Positions 10,386-21,397 of a stretch of 64,000 nucleotides of DNA are shown here, one piece after another; within the stretch, counting starts at the first letter, position 1, and each line of letters begins with the position of its first letter. The stretch lies in contig CM060732.1 in NCBI GenBank assembly GCA_030704615.1, positions 2,170,001 to 2,234,000 of the forward strand. Reading direction: 5' to 3'. The DNA comes from Takakia lepidozioides. Its lineage: Eukaryota; Streptophyta; Takakiopsida; Takakiales; Takakiaceae. The notes beneath the pieces were generated by a model. That model saw nothing but the letters and a program-made list of their open reading frames with translations. It did not search any database and was not told where the DNA came from. A program made the position numbers and the translations under genes.

Positions 10386-11494
10386 TGTACAACCCATTAG
10401 TACTCCATCTATACCAGACTGCAGCGGAAGAGAAAACCTGGTCTAAATGGATTATTTGACTTCTTGTTTTGAAGTAGCATGCTAACTGTCTTTCTTAACT
10501 ATCGTCCCAGGTAGGTGGTCACATTCCTTTGATCCTCCTCTTCATCTTCTTCTGCCTTGGTATCGTGCACCGCTCGCATATGACACTGCAGAGCTGCTTA
10601 CTTCATACTTCAGGTGCTATCCTGCTTTGCTTCAATGCTAACAAGTCGATCTTACATGTGTATGCAGACAATCTGGTGGACGGACTGCCCTCTACTACCT
10701 GTGATCAACCTCTACTTCTAATCTTCTCGACATGTTAGTGGAATCGCTCAAGCTTCATTCTACGTGGATACAACTTGCATGCTGGATCCTATGCTCAATG
10801 ATCCTTATCACCCCTTATGATGCTAGCTAAACATGACCATTCCCTCAACGTTAGTTGCTACATTCCTACTTCAAATCTCCACATGATTCACATGCCCCAT
10901 ACTTTATCACAGTGAATGCAGTCTTTACTTCAGAGCCAAAAACTAGAACAAAAAGAGAGAGATCATCATCCAGTCTCCACTACTCTTATACTTGGGCTGA
11001 TCCCTAACTCCACCTTATCCCGCCGTCTCCTTCACGTGATTATTTAATAGCAAGTCAACAATATTTAAGATCCTACAGCTTTTGGACATCAAGTATGGCG
11101 GCGACCGGGTCTTATCCCCCTCTGTGCCACAGGCCCATCAACTTCTAAAAACATACGATTCTCACGTGTATTGTTTCTCAACCACTCTTTTTAGCTGCAT
11201 GCCACTTGCTAATATTTAATATGGCCACCCTGTTCCTAAATTATTGTTACATCTCCTTTATTTCCGTGATTTCATCCCATCAATGATAACTTGATCTCAC
11301 ATTTCATCCCTCTGCCAACCCGTCATTCATCTGGTACTCAATCCATGTTTGAATGAAAAATTGGTGATTTCATTCGCTTCTTCTTAACGAAAAATCGCGA
11401 CTTCATTGCATCATTGAGCCCCACAAACCTTACGTGATTTGTCTGTTTCTTGCATGCCTTCCATGTTTTGCTCATCACCTCCCTTCGACTTACA
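10386..11494 (-). repeat. Element B 5' LTR
   Basis: Direct repeat of 624-1642 over 10480-11494. On the minus strand it starts TGTAAGTCG at 11494. I place its end at TTGTACA (10386), giving TGTA...TACA termini; anywhere from 10362 to 10386 is possible. The boundary at 11494 is exact because element A integrase sequence (...CYNN) resumes at 11495. Confidence 0.8.
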
Positions 11495-13369
11495 GTTATT
11501 ATAACAGAACTCTGCCGCATCCAAGTGCTCCACCCAGTTCGATTGGTCTGTCGACACGTAATTCCGCAAGATTTGCTTCACCACAGAATTCACCCTTTCC
11601 GTTTGGCCGTCCGTCGTAGGTCGGAAGGCGGTGCTCATTTTGAGCCTCGTCCCCATTTTCTTCGAAAGTACCTTCCAAAATTTACTAGTAAACTTTGGAT
11701 CGCGGTCCGAGATAATATCCTTCGGGAGTCCATGATGCTTGAAGACGTGGGCGAAGTAAAGTCGCCTCGTCTCCTGCGCCATTGCCGTCTCCTTGGTGGG
11801 GATGAAATGACCCATTTTACTGAACCTATCCACCACCACCATGATTGCATCGAATCCTTTTGACAGCGGCATAGCAGTCATGAAGTCCATCGAGACACTT
11901 TCCCAAGACCCCTCTGGAATCGGCAAAGGTTGTAACAGCCCCGCTTGCTTTTTGTACTCGCTCCGGTTTTGTTGGCATGTGGTGCATGTCTTGACATACT
12001 CCTCGGACTCCTCCCTCAGTTTGGGCCAGAAATACTCTTTCTTCAAGAGTGCCGCGGTGCGCTTGGCTCCGCCGTGGCCCGCAAGCGGGCCATCATGACA
12101 TTCTCTCAAGAGACTATCTCTGATCCCTCCCATCGGCACATAGAGACGTTTTTTTTTATACCGGAGCAGTCCATTTTGCAAGTGGAACTGCGATTTAACC
12201 CCCATCCTCAAGTCTCGCGTCACGGACTTCGTCATCTCATCCTGCCGGTAAGCCTTCCGAATCTTCCTTTGGAGCGCCGTCTCGCCCCTGTACACCATCA
12301 TGAGCTGCTGCTTTCTACTTAAAGCATCTGCCACCACATTGTCCCGTCCCGGTTTGTACTGGACATCCACGTCGAACAGTGCCAAAGTGTCTTGCCGCCT
12401 AATTTGTTTTGGGGACAACTTAGGTTGCGTGGCAAAATACTTCACCGTGACATTGTCCGTGAACACCTTCACCGGGTTGGAGCCAATATAGTGGCGCCAA
12501 AGCTCAAGGCAATGCTCCACCGCCTTCATTTCTTTCTCGTGCGTTGGCCACCGCCGCTCCACTTCATTCAGTTTCTTATTTTCGTAAGCCACTGGACGTC
12601 CCTCCTGCATGAGTACACCTCCAATCGCGAAGTCCGACGCATCCGTATGAATCTCAAATGGGCAGTCGAACTCCGGGATTTTCAGGACTGGAGCTTGCGC
12701 CATCGGCTGCTTCAACTCGACAAAAGCTTGGCCACAAAAGGTGTTCCATACCCAGACTTTGGATTTATACAGGAGGTCTGACAGCGGCCCCGCAATCTTG
12801 GCAAAATTTCTCACATACGTTCGGTAATAGGAGGCGAGTCCTAAGAAGGATCGCACTCCTGGGATCAAAGTCGGAGGCTCCCAGTCCAAGATTGCTCTTA
12901 CCTTTCTGTCATCCATTTTGATCCCATTTTGTGTAATCACATGCCCCAAGAACTCCACTTTTGTGACCCCGAATTTGCACTTTGAAGCTTTGGCATACAG
13001 CTTCCCTTCCCGTAATTTCTGGAACACCCTTTTGAGGTGCTCCAAGTGCTCTTCCTTTGTTTTCGAGTACACCAAGATGTCGTCGATGTACACGATCACA
13101 AAGTCGTCCAACCACTCCTGGAAAAGGCTGTTCATTAGCATGCTAAAGGTTGCGGGTGCGTTGGTGAGCCCAAAGGGCATCACCAAGAACTCATAGGAAC
13201 CATACCTTGTCCTGCACGCGGTCTTTTCCTCATCTCCTTCCGCCACTCGAATTTCATGATATCCGGAGCGCAAATCGATCCGGCTGAAATACTTCGCTCC
13301 TGCCAACCGATCGAAGACGTCATCGATCATTGGCAAAGGGTATCGGTTTTTGATAGTCGCCTTATTCAA
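11495..13369 (-). pseudogene. Element A pol: RT palm, RNase H and integrase, truncated at both ends
   Basis: One open minus-strand frame. RT starts at [12 protein letters not shown] and carries [28 protein letters not shown] and catalytic [11 protein letters not shown]. RNase H has [30 protein letters not shown] and VVADALSR. Integrase has the HHCC finger ([10 protein letters not shown] ... CTTCQQ), core Asp in SMDFMTAMP, Asp in IISDRDPKF and Glu in GQTERVN, then is cut by element B after CYNN. Compared with element G (62029-62320), 292 bp are missing just before this frame. RT motifs around [13 protein letters not shown] are gone and the frame is shifted, so RT cannot be functional. The catalytic residues that remain are intact. 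Confidence 0.9.
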
Positions 13370-13375
13370 TCTGGG

Positions 13376-15075
13376 CTCGGCTCCCCATCGTCTTTTTCCT
13401 TCACTTGTCTTACGTAAAGCAAAAATTGGGGTTCGTGTGGCTCCTTGCTCACTCCCTTGCTGACAGAAGGTTTATTCGCCCTCCCATGGGGTTGGGCGTT
13501 TCCGACACTCGTAAAACTTCGCCACCATTCCCACACGGTAGCGTGACTACTCTTTTGCGGCCATCTATGACCGCTCCGGATCTGCTCAAAAAGGTTATCC
13601 CCAAAATGAGATCCACTCCATCGATCTCGCAAATGGTGAAGTTCTCACGTCCCTCCCAACTCCCGAACTGAAGAGGAACATCGAACGCCAACCTCGTCGC
13701 CAATTGTGGTTCTCCTTTAGCAGAACGCACCTCAATCGAGGCCCCTACATCACTTGTCGGGAGTCCCAGCTTCCGTGCCGTTGCCGGTGTCATGAAGGAG
13801 TGCGACGCTCCTGTGTCCACCAACAACGATACATTAGTTCCGGAGATTATCCCACTCACAAACATTAACTGACTCACTTTACGCATGGCGCCAGTTTCCT
13901 GATACAACTCACAAGAGTAGTTGGCGACCACCGCCTCCACCAAGCGGCTGATGGAGGCTTCGGATAATTCCGTGGTTGCCTGAGTCATGTTCAATTGTCG
14001 GGGATTTGTACACTTCTTGGCCATGTGCCCGGGCTCCCCGCAATTAAAGCACACTCCATCGAAGGTCGCCTTCTATCCGCCATTAGCCGCCGCACCTGGT
14101 TTCCCTTTCGGGGCACCGGGTGTCGTCTTGACGTGTGAGGGCCCTCCCTTCGATTTCCATGTGCCATTGTCGCCGCGTGGCCTATCCCACTTCTTTCCGG
14201 TCGGAAGGAGTCACCTTCCCGCCGGACCTTCTTGTGGTTCAGCTCCGTACGGCCTTGTCTTTCGCCCCTAGGGACATCCGAGAAACATTCAGCCCTTTCA
14301 ATTGCCTCGTTCAAAGTCTTAGGTGGCTTCTCCTCCAACTTCCGTCTGGCCCATGGGGCCAGTCCCACCACAAAATTGAAGACCATTTCTAGATCTGGTT
14401 CTGCCATGTCCGCGACTTCGAGCAACAGCACATTGAAAGCCTGAACATATCTCCGAATGTCATCCGTTTGCTTCAAATTCCTCATCTTGTCCCGGGCGAG
14501 CCAGGACGCGTTGAGGGGCACAAACTGTCTCTTCATGAGTTCCTTGAACCCACTCCAGTTCAAGGTCTCCGGTTTGGACCTCGGTCGTGAAGGCGTTTCT
14601 GCGACCATTGTTGAGCATAGCCCCTCAAATAGGTGGGAGCCACTTCCACCCGATCCTCGTCATCCAACTTGGCCGCCCGGAAGTACTGCTCTAGCTCCAA
14701 GAGCCAGGTGTTGAGTGCCTTCCGATTTCGGACGCCCTCGAAGATGCCGGGTTCCTTAGGCTTCACCTTAAACTTTGCCTTAGTGGAAGTGGCATTAGTT
14801 GCCTTTAACACGTCTTTCAACGTCCCACCAAACTGCGCCAACAACCCTTCCCAAAAGGCTGCTGGCATGGGAGGCATCTGTTGGTCCGTCGGAGCTCTCA
14901 GGGATTCCTCGGGCTCCGACTCCTCAGATTCCTCCCGTCCTTGAGCGGCCTCGCTTCCAAAGGCATGCATCGTTTCGTCAAATGGCCGCTTCGGTGACAC
15001 GTCGCCCCCATTGGGCTCACCAGGATCATCATCTTTCGGGCCGTTCCGCTTTCGCTTTGGCTTGCCCGACCCCAT
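13376..15075 (-). pseudogene. Element A gag and protease (three frame pieces)
   Basis: The start is the ATG at 15075 (MGSGKPKRKRNG), conserved at 60368 in element G; a longer frame upstream only reads through the primer-binding site. Capsid motifs include WLLELEQYFRAAKL, YLRGYAQQW and FVPLNASWLARDKM. A shift near 14580 leads to the next piece (to about 14200). A lost A in a run near 14205 causes another, after which [14 protein letters not shown] (one intact CCHC knuckle, ~14050) and protease [12 protein letters not shown] follow in one frame to 13449. The remaining piece ([12 protein letters not shown]) reaches the deletion junction at 13375. Gag packages RNA and protease matures it. One knuckle fits a plant chromovirus. 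Confidence 0.88.
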
Positions 15076-15116
15076 GATGAGGCCGATCCCAAGGACGATC
15101 ACGTACTGAACTCTAA

Positions 15117-15128
15117 GCTCTGATACCA
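15117..15128 (-). other. Element A primer-binding site (initiator tRNA-Met type)
   Basis: Minus strand TGGTATCAGAGC starts two bases inside the 5' LTR. The same site and spacing occur in element G. Confidence 0.9.
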
Positions 15129-15130
15129 AG

Positions 15131-15853
15131 TGTTGCGCACCTCACTTCGGTAAGCTCCCCTTCAAGTCATAGTTACTTGCTTGAAGCGCGCGCCTAACTC
15201 CCAAACTGGCCACCGAGCCAACTCGGAGCTTCGGCTGCTCACCGGGGCATAACGGTCCCCCTTTACTCCTCCACTAGACCCTCTCCCAATTTGGGCCTAG
15301 TGGAAATTCCCTTTGGTCGATGGCAGTCCGGAATAGTTCCCCACACCTTGGTCGCTTTCCGGCTCGTACGCTTACTCACTAGTTTTTGGACACCAACGGG
15401 CTTGCACCGTTCTCGGGGTTACTACTCCCTATATATACTTCTGTGACTGTCCGCGGGGGTTTCACAAACAACACCACCATTTTATGGCGAACCACCACGA
15501 AAACCCTCGATTCCCGTTGATGAGTCGCGGTGAGTCTTGGCCCACCCACCACGGTCCCCTTGGACCGTGATGAGTCCCAAGACTCCCCACGACTCCCACC
15601 ACAAGGTCTCCGCCCCCATGGTGAGTCCTATGTCACCCCCACTAAGTCCCACTAAGCTACCACCACCCCTTGTGGAGCCACCCCCACCGCAACCCGGTGT
15701 GCGGGGCTCCACCTAGTGAGTGCCTCCGCCTCCTCGAGTGCTTTGGGCACTCGAGGTTGCTTCAGCCCCCGTACCTATTGCTGCCACCGCCCCCACCACA
15801 GGGACAGCCCTCTGCGACCCGACCCCCTGCCCTCAAGGCAAAGGGCCGCGACA
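15131..15853 (-). repeat. Element A 5' LTR
   Basis: 723 bp. On the minus strand it starts TGTCGCG and ends near GCGCAACA, a slightly mutated form of the TGTCGCG/CGCGACA termini that are exact in element G. It is colinear with the LTR at 59595-60312. Confidence 0.9.
15429..15438 (-). promoter_or_regulatory. Probable TATA box of element A LTR
   Basis: Minus strand GTATATATAGG, at the position matching the TATATATAAG of element G. Transcription would start about 25-30 bp downstream, which defines the U3/R border. Confidence 0.55.
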
Positions 15854-16108
15854 GTCAATGCAATCAGATTCATGCACCAAGGACACCACCTCCTCCAATG
15901 GGATTCCTGCTGCTGTGCTTGCATGATTTCCACCTGCTCCACTGGAAGAGGACCTACCTGGGAAGAGGCGGGCACATGACTTAGTCTGCACCGGAGACAC
16001 CTTTGGCACAGAGAAATTGACCCTGTCCGGGCGATGGGAATCTCCATCCGACCCTGGAGGAGTGTTCAATTTTCTTTTGCATGATCCAAATGTCTCCTCG
16101 CCTTGGTC
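15854..16108 (-). other. 255 bp of unassigned sequence between elements A and C
   Basis: Homology to element F integrase stops sharply at 16109 (after GGTCCAACAAAG) and element A LTR starts at 15853. The interval matches neither. An open minus-strand frame, rich in P and S, continues out of the integrase frame but resembles nothing I recognise. It may be older host DNA or part of another insertion. Confidence 0.5.
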
Positions 16109-16367
16109 CAACAAAGTCTAGTCCCCATTTCTGAAATGGTTCCGTAGGCATTGTAGGATGCAAAGCCATCTTCCCAGATCTCTGCAAAGGTCCTAGCCTC
16201 TGACATTCATCACAACTCTGACAATACTTGTGTACATCTTTGAACAAAGTAGGCCACCAATAACCTGCCAGTAGTATCTTCCTACTGGTAGTCTCTTCTC
16301 CAAAACCACCTCCAGCCACTCCTTTATGAACTTCTTCCAAAACTTTATTTACTTCATGGTGGTACAA
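16109..16367 (-). pseudogene. Element C integrase N-terminus (truncated)
   Basis: Minus strand: HHEVNKVLEEVHKG, then YWWPTLFKDVHKYCQSCDECQ (in two parts an HHCC zinc finger), then FQKWGLDFVGP with the first catalytic Asp. Sequence after GP diverges from element F, marking the truncation. The other two catalytic acids are absent. The adjacent 16368-16517 continues the RNase H-integrase linker with an in-frame stop. Confidence 0.85.
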
Positions 16368-16517
16368 GCATCATTTAAGTACTCCATCAGGTCCTAGCTT
16401 ATACATTCTGCCTCCTACCATAGTATAAGGTAGAGCCTTGATAGCGATTCTCTTCCTCTGCTCCTTACCATAACTAGGTGGGCATTGACCATGAGTAAGG
16501 TAGTATCTGATTGGCCA

Positions 16518-17410
16518 CTACCAATCTAACCATTCATCTGCACTTCCTTGCACCTCCATTACAAATAAACTTGCATCAGGTAACTGATCGTCTACTCCTG
16601 TGGCGGCCTCTCCCGTTGTTAGTCGTGACAAATGATCTGCCACAAGATGCAAACGGCCAGGCTTGTAAACAACTTTGAACTCAAACTCGTGCAAGATTAT
16701 TAACCACCTCGCTATCCTTCCACTTATCAAAGGTTTGTTCACCAGATATATCAGAGCCTGGTGATCCACATAAAACATAAACTTTCTTCCCAATAGGTAA
16801 TGCTTGAATGTCTTGACTGCATAAATCATTGCGAGTGCTTCTCTTTCAGTTGTGCTATAGTTCCTTTCAGCACTGTTCATCAACCTGCTAGCATAGTACA
16901 CAGGTGAATCTATATTTCCTATAACATTCTGGGCTAACACCGCTCCCAACGCTTCTCCTGAGGCATCACAGTGAAATGAAATATCATATGCCAGTGAGGG
17001 TTAATCAGCACAGGTGTAGTTGTTACTGACAATGTAAGTTTCTCAAAAGCCTGTTGACATTCAGCTGTCCATGCAAACACTGCATCTTCTTTCTTCATAA
17101 GCTTGCTCAATGGTGCTGCTATCTGTGCATACCTTTTGACAAATCTTCTATAAGAACTGGTTTGCCCAAGGAATCTCCTTAGACTCTTAACATTTACTGG
17201 TGGTGGAGAGGCTTTGATGGCCTCTGTCTTCCTGGGATCCACAAGAAGTCCCCTCTTACACACAATGTGTCCCAGAAGTACCCCTGAGTTCACACAGAAA
17301 GTACATTTATTTGGATTCAGGCCCAAACCTCTCATTCTGCATCTGGCCAGACATAACTCTAACTTATGCAAGTGCTCATTCTTAGAGCTGTACACACTGA
17401 AATCATCCAA
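16518..17410 (-). pseudogene. Element C RT C-terminal part and RNase H
   Basis: Frame 17410-16934 starts at LDDFSVYSSKNEH just after a nonsense codon and carries the RT thumb (LLGHIVCKRGLLVDPRK, FLGQTSSYRRFVKRY). A shift near 16945 leads to RNase H 16949-16518: GAVLAQNVIG, NYSTTEREALAMIYAV (catalytic Glu), YVDHQALIYLV (Asp) and LVADHLSRL. The first Asp segment (HFTVMPQEK for HVHCDASGE) is degraded by the frameshift. Confidence 0.85.
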
Positions 17411-17416
17411 GAATAC

Positions 17417-18427
17417 CTACATGAAATCATCCAGATACTCATGAAAAGATTCACTTATCACTCTCTGAAAGGTTGCTGGTGCATTACAAAGTCCAAAGGG
17501 CATGACTTTGTATGCATAAGCACCCCAGTCTGTGATGAAAGCTGTCTTTCCGTGGTCTTCTTCTGCCACTTGCACTTGATTATAACCACTGAAGCCATCC
17601 ATGAATGAGTACATCTCATGGCCTGCCACAGTGTCCAATACTGCTTCTGTGAATGGCAGGGGGAATGGATCCTTCTTCGTGCAAGCATTCAACTTCTTAT
17701 AGTTCACACAAACTCTTAGTTTACCATTCTTCTTGGGAACTATCACAATGGGTGACAACCAAGTTGTATACTCTATTGGGTATATAAACTTAGCCTCAGC
17801 CAACTTCTTGATCTCTTCTCCAACCTTCTGTGCATAGTTGGGATTCATTCTGTACCTCGCCTGCTTGATTGGTACTGGTTCCAGTTCAATCTTATGCTGA
17901 CAGATCTCAGGTGGTATCCCTTTTAGATCCTCGTAGCTCCAAGCAAATACATCTCTGTATTTGATGAACAAACTCTTAGCTTCTTCAAAGAATTCTGGCT
18001 CCAAATCAGCTCCTACCTTCACCATCCTCGGTTCCTCTTTAGTTTCCACATTCACTTCCCTCACCTGCTCATCAGCTGTGATTGTCCAACCAGTCACTAC
18101 TTCATCCTGTAAACTCACAGTGGCTGGTTCCTCTAGGATTTCCATTCCTCCTTCTCTTTCTTCATAGAAATGTGATGGGTAATTGCTGGTTTCCTCTTCA
18201 ATTGGTGTTGCTGACACTACACCACAACAGATACCTCTTAAACAACTTAGGCCTTCCAGCCACATCTCTGCAACCTGCTCCCACTCTGGGTGTGCAGCGA
18301 ACAGGGTAGCTTCCTGCTCCTCATCCAGTCCTCCTCTCCAGTCATACTCTCTGACCCCTCGAGGTCTTCTCGTAGCAGGTAATCTACTAGATTTCTTAGT
18401 GGTAATTTTGTATCTCGTGCATCCCAT
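17417..18427 (-). pseudogene. Element C reverse transcriptase N-terminal part
   Basis: Minus-strand frame with an acidic linker, then MFAWSYEDLKGIPPE-like sequence, PIKQARYRMNPNYA, WLSPIVIVPKKNGKLR, VCVNYKKLNACTKKD, FMDGFSGYNQVQV and MPFGLCNAPATFQR. It ends at DDFM followed by TAG, where element F has CAG (Gln) directly before VFLDD. A single C-to-T change therefore ends translation immediately before the catalytic aspartates. The rest of RT is readable after the stop. Confidence 0.88.
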
Positions 18428-18697
18428 TATGCACAGTTAGTAACTGAGAATTCCAGTCATGGAATACCCTGGCCTGTTTCAGCCACACACATCCCAATAA
18501 TAAGGAGTAAGCCTCCATGACTTCATCCATCTTCAGCACAGTTATTGTGATCATAAAGATCATCTTCTGTATCTGTATCTTAACTCCTCTTATCAATCCC
18601 GATGGCTGTACACTTCTTTGATCTGCCATTGTTACAGTAAATGGGGCTGGTTTCATGTTACTTAGACCAAGCTTCTTCCTTAATTGGTCTGTCATGA
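18396..18697 (-). pseudogene. Element C protease C-terminal half
   Basis: Minus strand: MTDQLRKKLGLSNMKPAPF, SVQPSGLIRGV and LLLGCVWLKQARVFHDW. Element F has LLLGRPWLKQA, the usual end of retropepsin; C carries RP to CV changes. The active-site half (LIDGGSGVN) lies across 18698, where the first gag repeat unit begins. Confidence 0.8.
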
Positions 18698-21397
18698 TAT
18701 TTACTCCAGAGCCTCCATCTATCAGTACATCAGTTAGTTATGTGCTTCCAATTCTCAATTGGATTACTGGCATAGAATCATCAAAGTCCATGACTGTTTT
18801 CTCGCCCTTCCGGCTTCACATTATAACTGGTCACCTTGCTGTTCAGGTCTGTGTTTCCTGTCTCCTTGGCAATTCGATTGATTGCTTGATACAGCCTGTG
18901 CCTACAATAAGGTGCCACAGCTAATAGCTGTCCACTGGTAATCTTTGCTTTGGTCTGGCATATTACTTCAGCCAAAGTCCCTTCATTACTTTGCATGTCT
19001 GCAACTTCTTTCTTCCTTTCATCCTCACTCACTTCTTCTTCTCCATCAGAATCAGAGGAATCTGCCACAGGAATATCAGTACTCTTCTGCATTTCCCTTA
19101 TGGTATCTGCCACTTCCTTGTGCAGTTCCTTCTCATCTCTCCAAGCCTCATCATCTTTAGGCATATCACTGCCATCTTCATTATCATCATCTTCTTCAAC
19201 TACTGGAGGTATTAGTTTGGCTTTGCTTCTTGTTACTATCATTGTACTTACTTCTGGTACAACACATGACCTAACCATGTGAGCTGCCACCACTGGGCCC
19301 TCATTCACAGAGCTCTCATCTCATTCTGGTGTCTAATCCAGAATGAACAGGCTGCCTTGCGATGTCCTGGCTGATTACAATAGTAACACAGTTCTTCACC
19401 ATTGGGTCCTTGCCCTTGGTCTGCTCTTGGATTATTACTGTAATGTAATCTTGATTCCCTGGCTGGTAATTCCCCCTTGGATTACCCTGATAGTTGCCTC
19501 TGGAATTTCCTTGGTAATTCCCTCTTGAATTACCTCCCCCTTCCATGCCATTGTTATAACCACCAGGCCTACCATAGTGGTCCTGATCACTGTTTCTTCT
19601 TGGCTGGGGCTGCACTTGATGCACCATTACTTGCCTAGGTTCTCTTGCAGCTGTCCTTCTGTTGTAGTAACAATTCTCAGTAGAATGGTTATCCATTTTA
19701 CAGATAGTACAGTGTTTCTCCTTCATGTGGCATTCTGTGTGGTATGTCCTTCATTCTGGCACTTTGCACACCAAACACCCTGTGTTGCACATGGGTGGGT
19801 TGGAGGGTCCTCAGCATTCCCATTGCTCAATTTGTTTGCAGTTTCAAATGCCTCCTCCACTGTATTATGGGGTAACATATCCACTTTCTTCTGCAACTCT
19901 GGTCTTAGTCCACTCACAAACCAAGTCTTCTGTAAACCTGGTACTGGTACAGCAGCCAACTTTTTCATCATCAATTCCATCTTTTCCATATACTCCTCAA
20001 CAGTTCATGCTTCTTTTGCTTTAACTGTTGTAAACTTCCATACACTTCATCCTCAGTTTACTTGTCCTTAACCTATTTCGGAATGCTGTATTCAAGCCAT
20101 TCCAGGTTGGAAATGATTATCAAAGATCTTGCATACCATTCACTTGCTTTCTTGATAAGTGAACAAGGAAACAATCTCATCTTGGCATCATCGCCATTCT
20201 ATCATTGTTCACTATACACATGTGCTCAAATTGGCTAATGTGTACATCGGGATCCCCTTTTCCTGAATATATTGGAAAAGATGGTTTTGCCCGTCTTGGT
20301 TGTAAGCCATCTGTGGCCCTACCTTCTGCCCACTGACAGGTGCTGGCACCCTTGCTGGTGCTGGTCCTTTCTGGACCTGTTGTTGTTTGTGGTGGATCTT
20401 CCACCAAGTGGTGGCCCTTGAGCACTCCCTGCTTCTGGCCCCACGATATTCACAGTATTCCCAGCTTCAGTTGCACTACTTCCCACACTCCCTGTCCCCC
20501 CAGGCCAGATCCAGGCAGCCGCCTGATCCCCCTGAGCCGACACCTTCGTTGGCCTGTGATCCAAGTGCTCACTTGATCCAGGTCCAACGGGTTGGGATGT
20601 CCTGGTTGTAGTCTCAACCTCAGCTGTTGGGTCTACTTCTTCATATTCTTCCTCTTCCAATTTCTTCTCTCTGTTTTCATCCTCCAAGTTCTGCCCTTGG
20701 GTTTCTTCTTCACTCATGTAACTCAACTGCAATGGTGTTGGAGAGTCTGAACTCTCGTTGGCTCTGCCCACATCCGCTCCTCCTTCTTCACCTTCCGCTT
20801 CAGAAACTGGAGTTCCTGCTTTTGGTGTTCCATGCCAACTCCTATCAAAGATTTCTGTCAAATCTTTTATCCAGGGATGTACCTCAGATCTTTCACCTCG
20901 TGATTGATCTTCTTTCCGTACCAATTCCCTTAATCTTTTCTTGCAAAGAAACAGAAGGAGTGGCATCCAACTCTAGTTCTTCCGGTATGGGTGATGTGCT
21001 CTCTGATCTTAATGGTGTGAGAGGTCCAGATGATTCCCCTATGTCTATTCCTCTCTCCCAAAGATATGGATAATTAGCTTTCAGATAGCTTTCTCTTTTT
21101 GTTGAATATCTCTGGAGTCTAGCTTCTCTTTCATCACTCATGTCCCATGTCTTTCATTTCTTTTAATGTGACAATAACCAAAACTCTCTTCTGTAATATC
21201 TCTCGTATATGCCTGGGTTTCTTTCAAGCTTCAATGCACCCTTGGCTATACTAGAAGTCTCCGTTACCATATAACCATATGGCAAACAAGTCTGGAAAGC
21301 TGTTCTTGGTGTGAGTTTGATCCACAAAATATCCTTTGGAATCAAATTATTTACCAGTACGAGCTCTTCATGAGTATAAACATTCACCTTTCTTTCC
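18698..21397 (-). pseudogene. Element C gag-protease segment, copy 1 of 3
   Basis: 2700 bp on the minus strand: end of the leader ORF (21387-21163, FWLLSH), serine/glutamate-rich gag N-terminus (21141-20319), capsid (QKTWFVSGLRPELQKKV), zinc knuckle CTICKMDNHSTENC, an arginine-glycine tract (NSRGNYQGNPRG) and the acidic pre-protease region. It lacks the ~60-residue charged K/E block and first-knuckle context present in copy 2, which accounts for its shorter length. Several frameshifts. The left border is inside the protease active-site codons and the right border (21397/21398) joins leader to protease of the next unit. Confidence 0.88.

Larger units (their letters stand above)
624..11494 (-). 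mobile_element. Element B: unusual Ty3/gypsy retrotransposon nested in element A
   Basis: Two direct repeats of about 1.02 kb (624-1642 and 10480-11494) bracket an internal region. On the minus strand it holds a leader with repeated domains, gag, three zinc knuckles, protease, RT, RNase H, a second RNase H-like domain, a long charged spacer and integrase with a GPY-type C-terminus. Integrase lies after RT-RNase H, which is Ty3/gypsy order. The right LTR cuts element A integrase in mid-domain. No target-site duplication is seen (ATCGA on the left, GTTAT on the right). The right LTR extends about 95-115 bp further inward than the left copy does outward, so the left LTR has lost its end together with part of A. 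Family assignment below Ty3/gypsy is open. Confidence 0.88.
1..15853 (-). mobile_element. Element A: chromovirus-like Ty3/gypsy LTR retrotransposon, broken, with element B nested inside
   Basis: Reading on the minus strand, the order is 5' LTR (15131-15853), initiator-Met-type primer-binding site, gag, protease, RT, RNase H and integrase, then a partial 3' LTR that leaves the window at base 1. Integrase stops at 11495, where the LTR of element B begins. The distal integrase and any chromodomain are missing; only about 256 bp of A remain on the far side of B (368-623). The two LTR copies differ at roughly a dozen positions over about 367 bp, so this is not a very recent insertion. RT, RNase H and integrase motifs match the chromovirus-like branch of Ty3/gypsy, but no chromodomain is visible, so that subgroup is inferred. 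Element G at the right end is the same family in the opposite orientation. Confidence 0.9.

Noticed and set aside
10346-10397. Met at 10397 as the start of element B gag
   Set aside because: The frame reads through the primer-binding site (WYQSQ), so it lies in the untranslated leader/LTR; the start must be downstream.
15076-15129. Met at 15129 as the start of element A gag
   Set aside because: It lies at the primer-binding site; the conserved start shared with element G is 15075.
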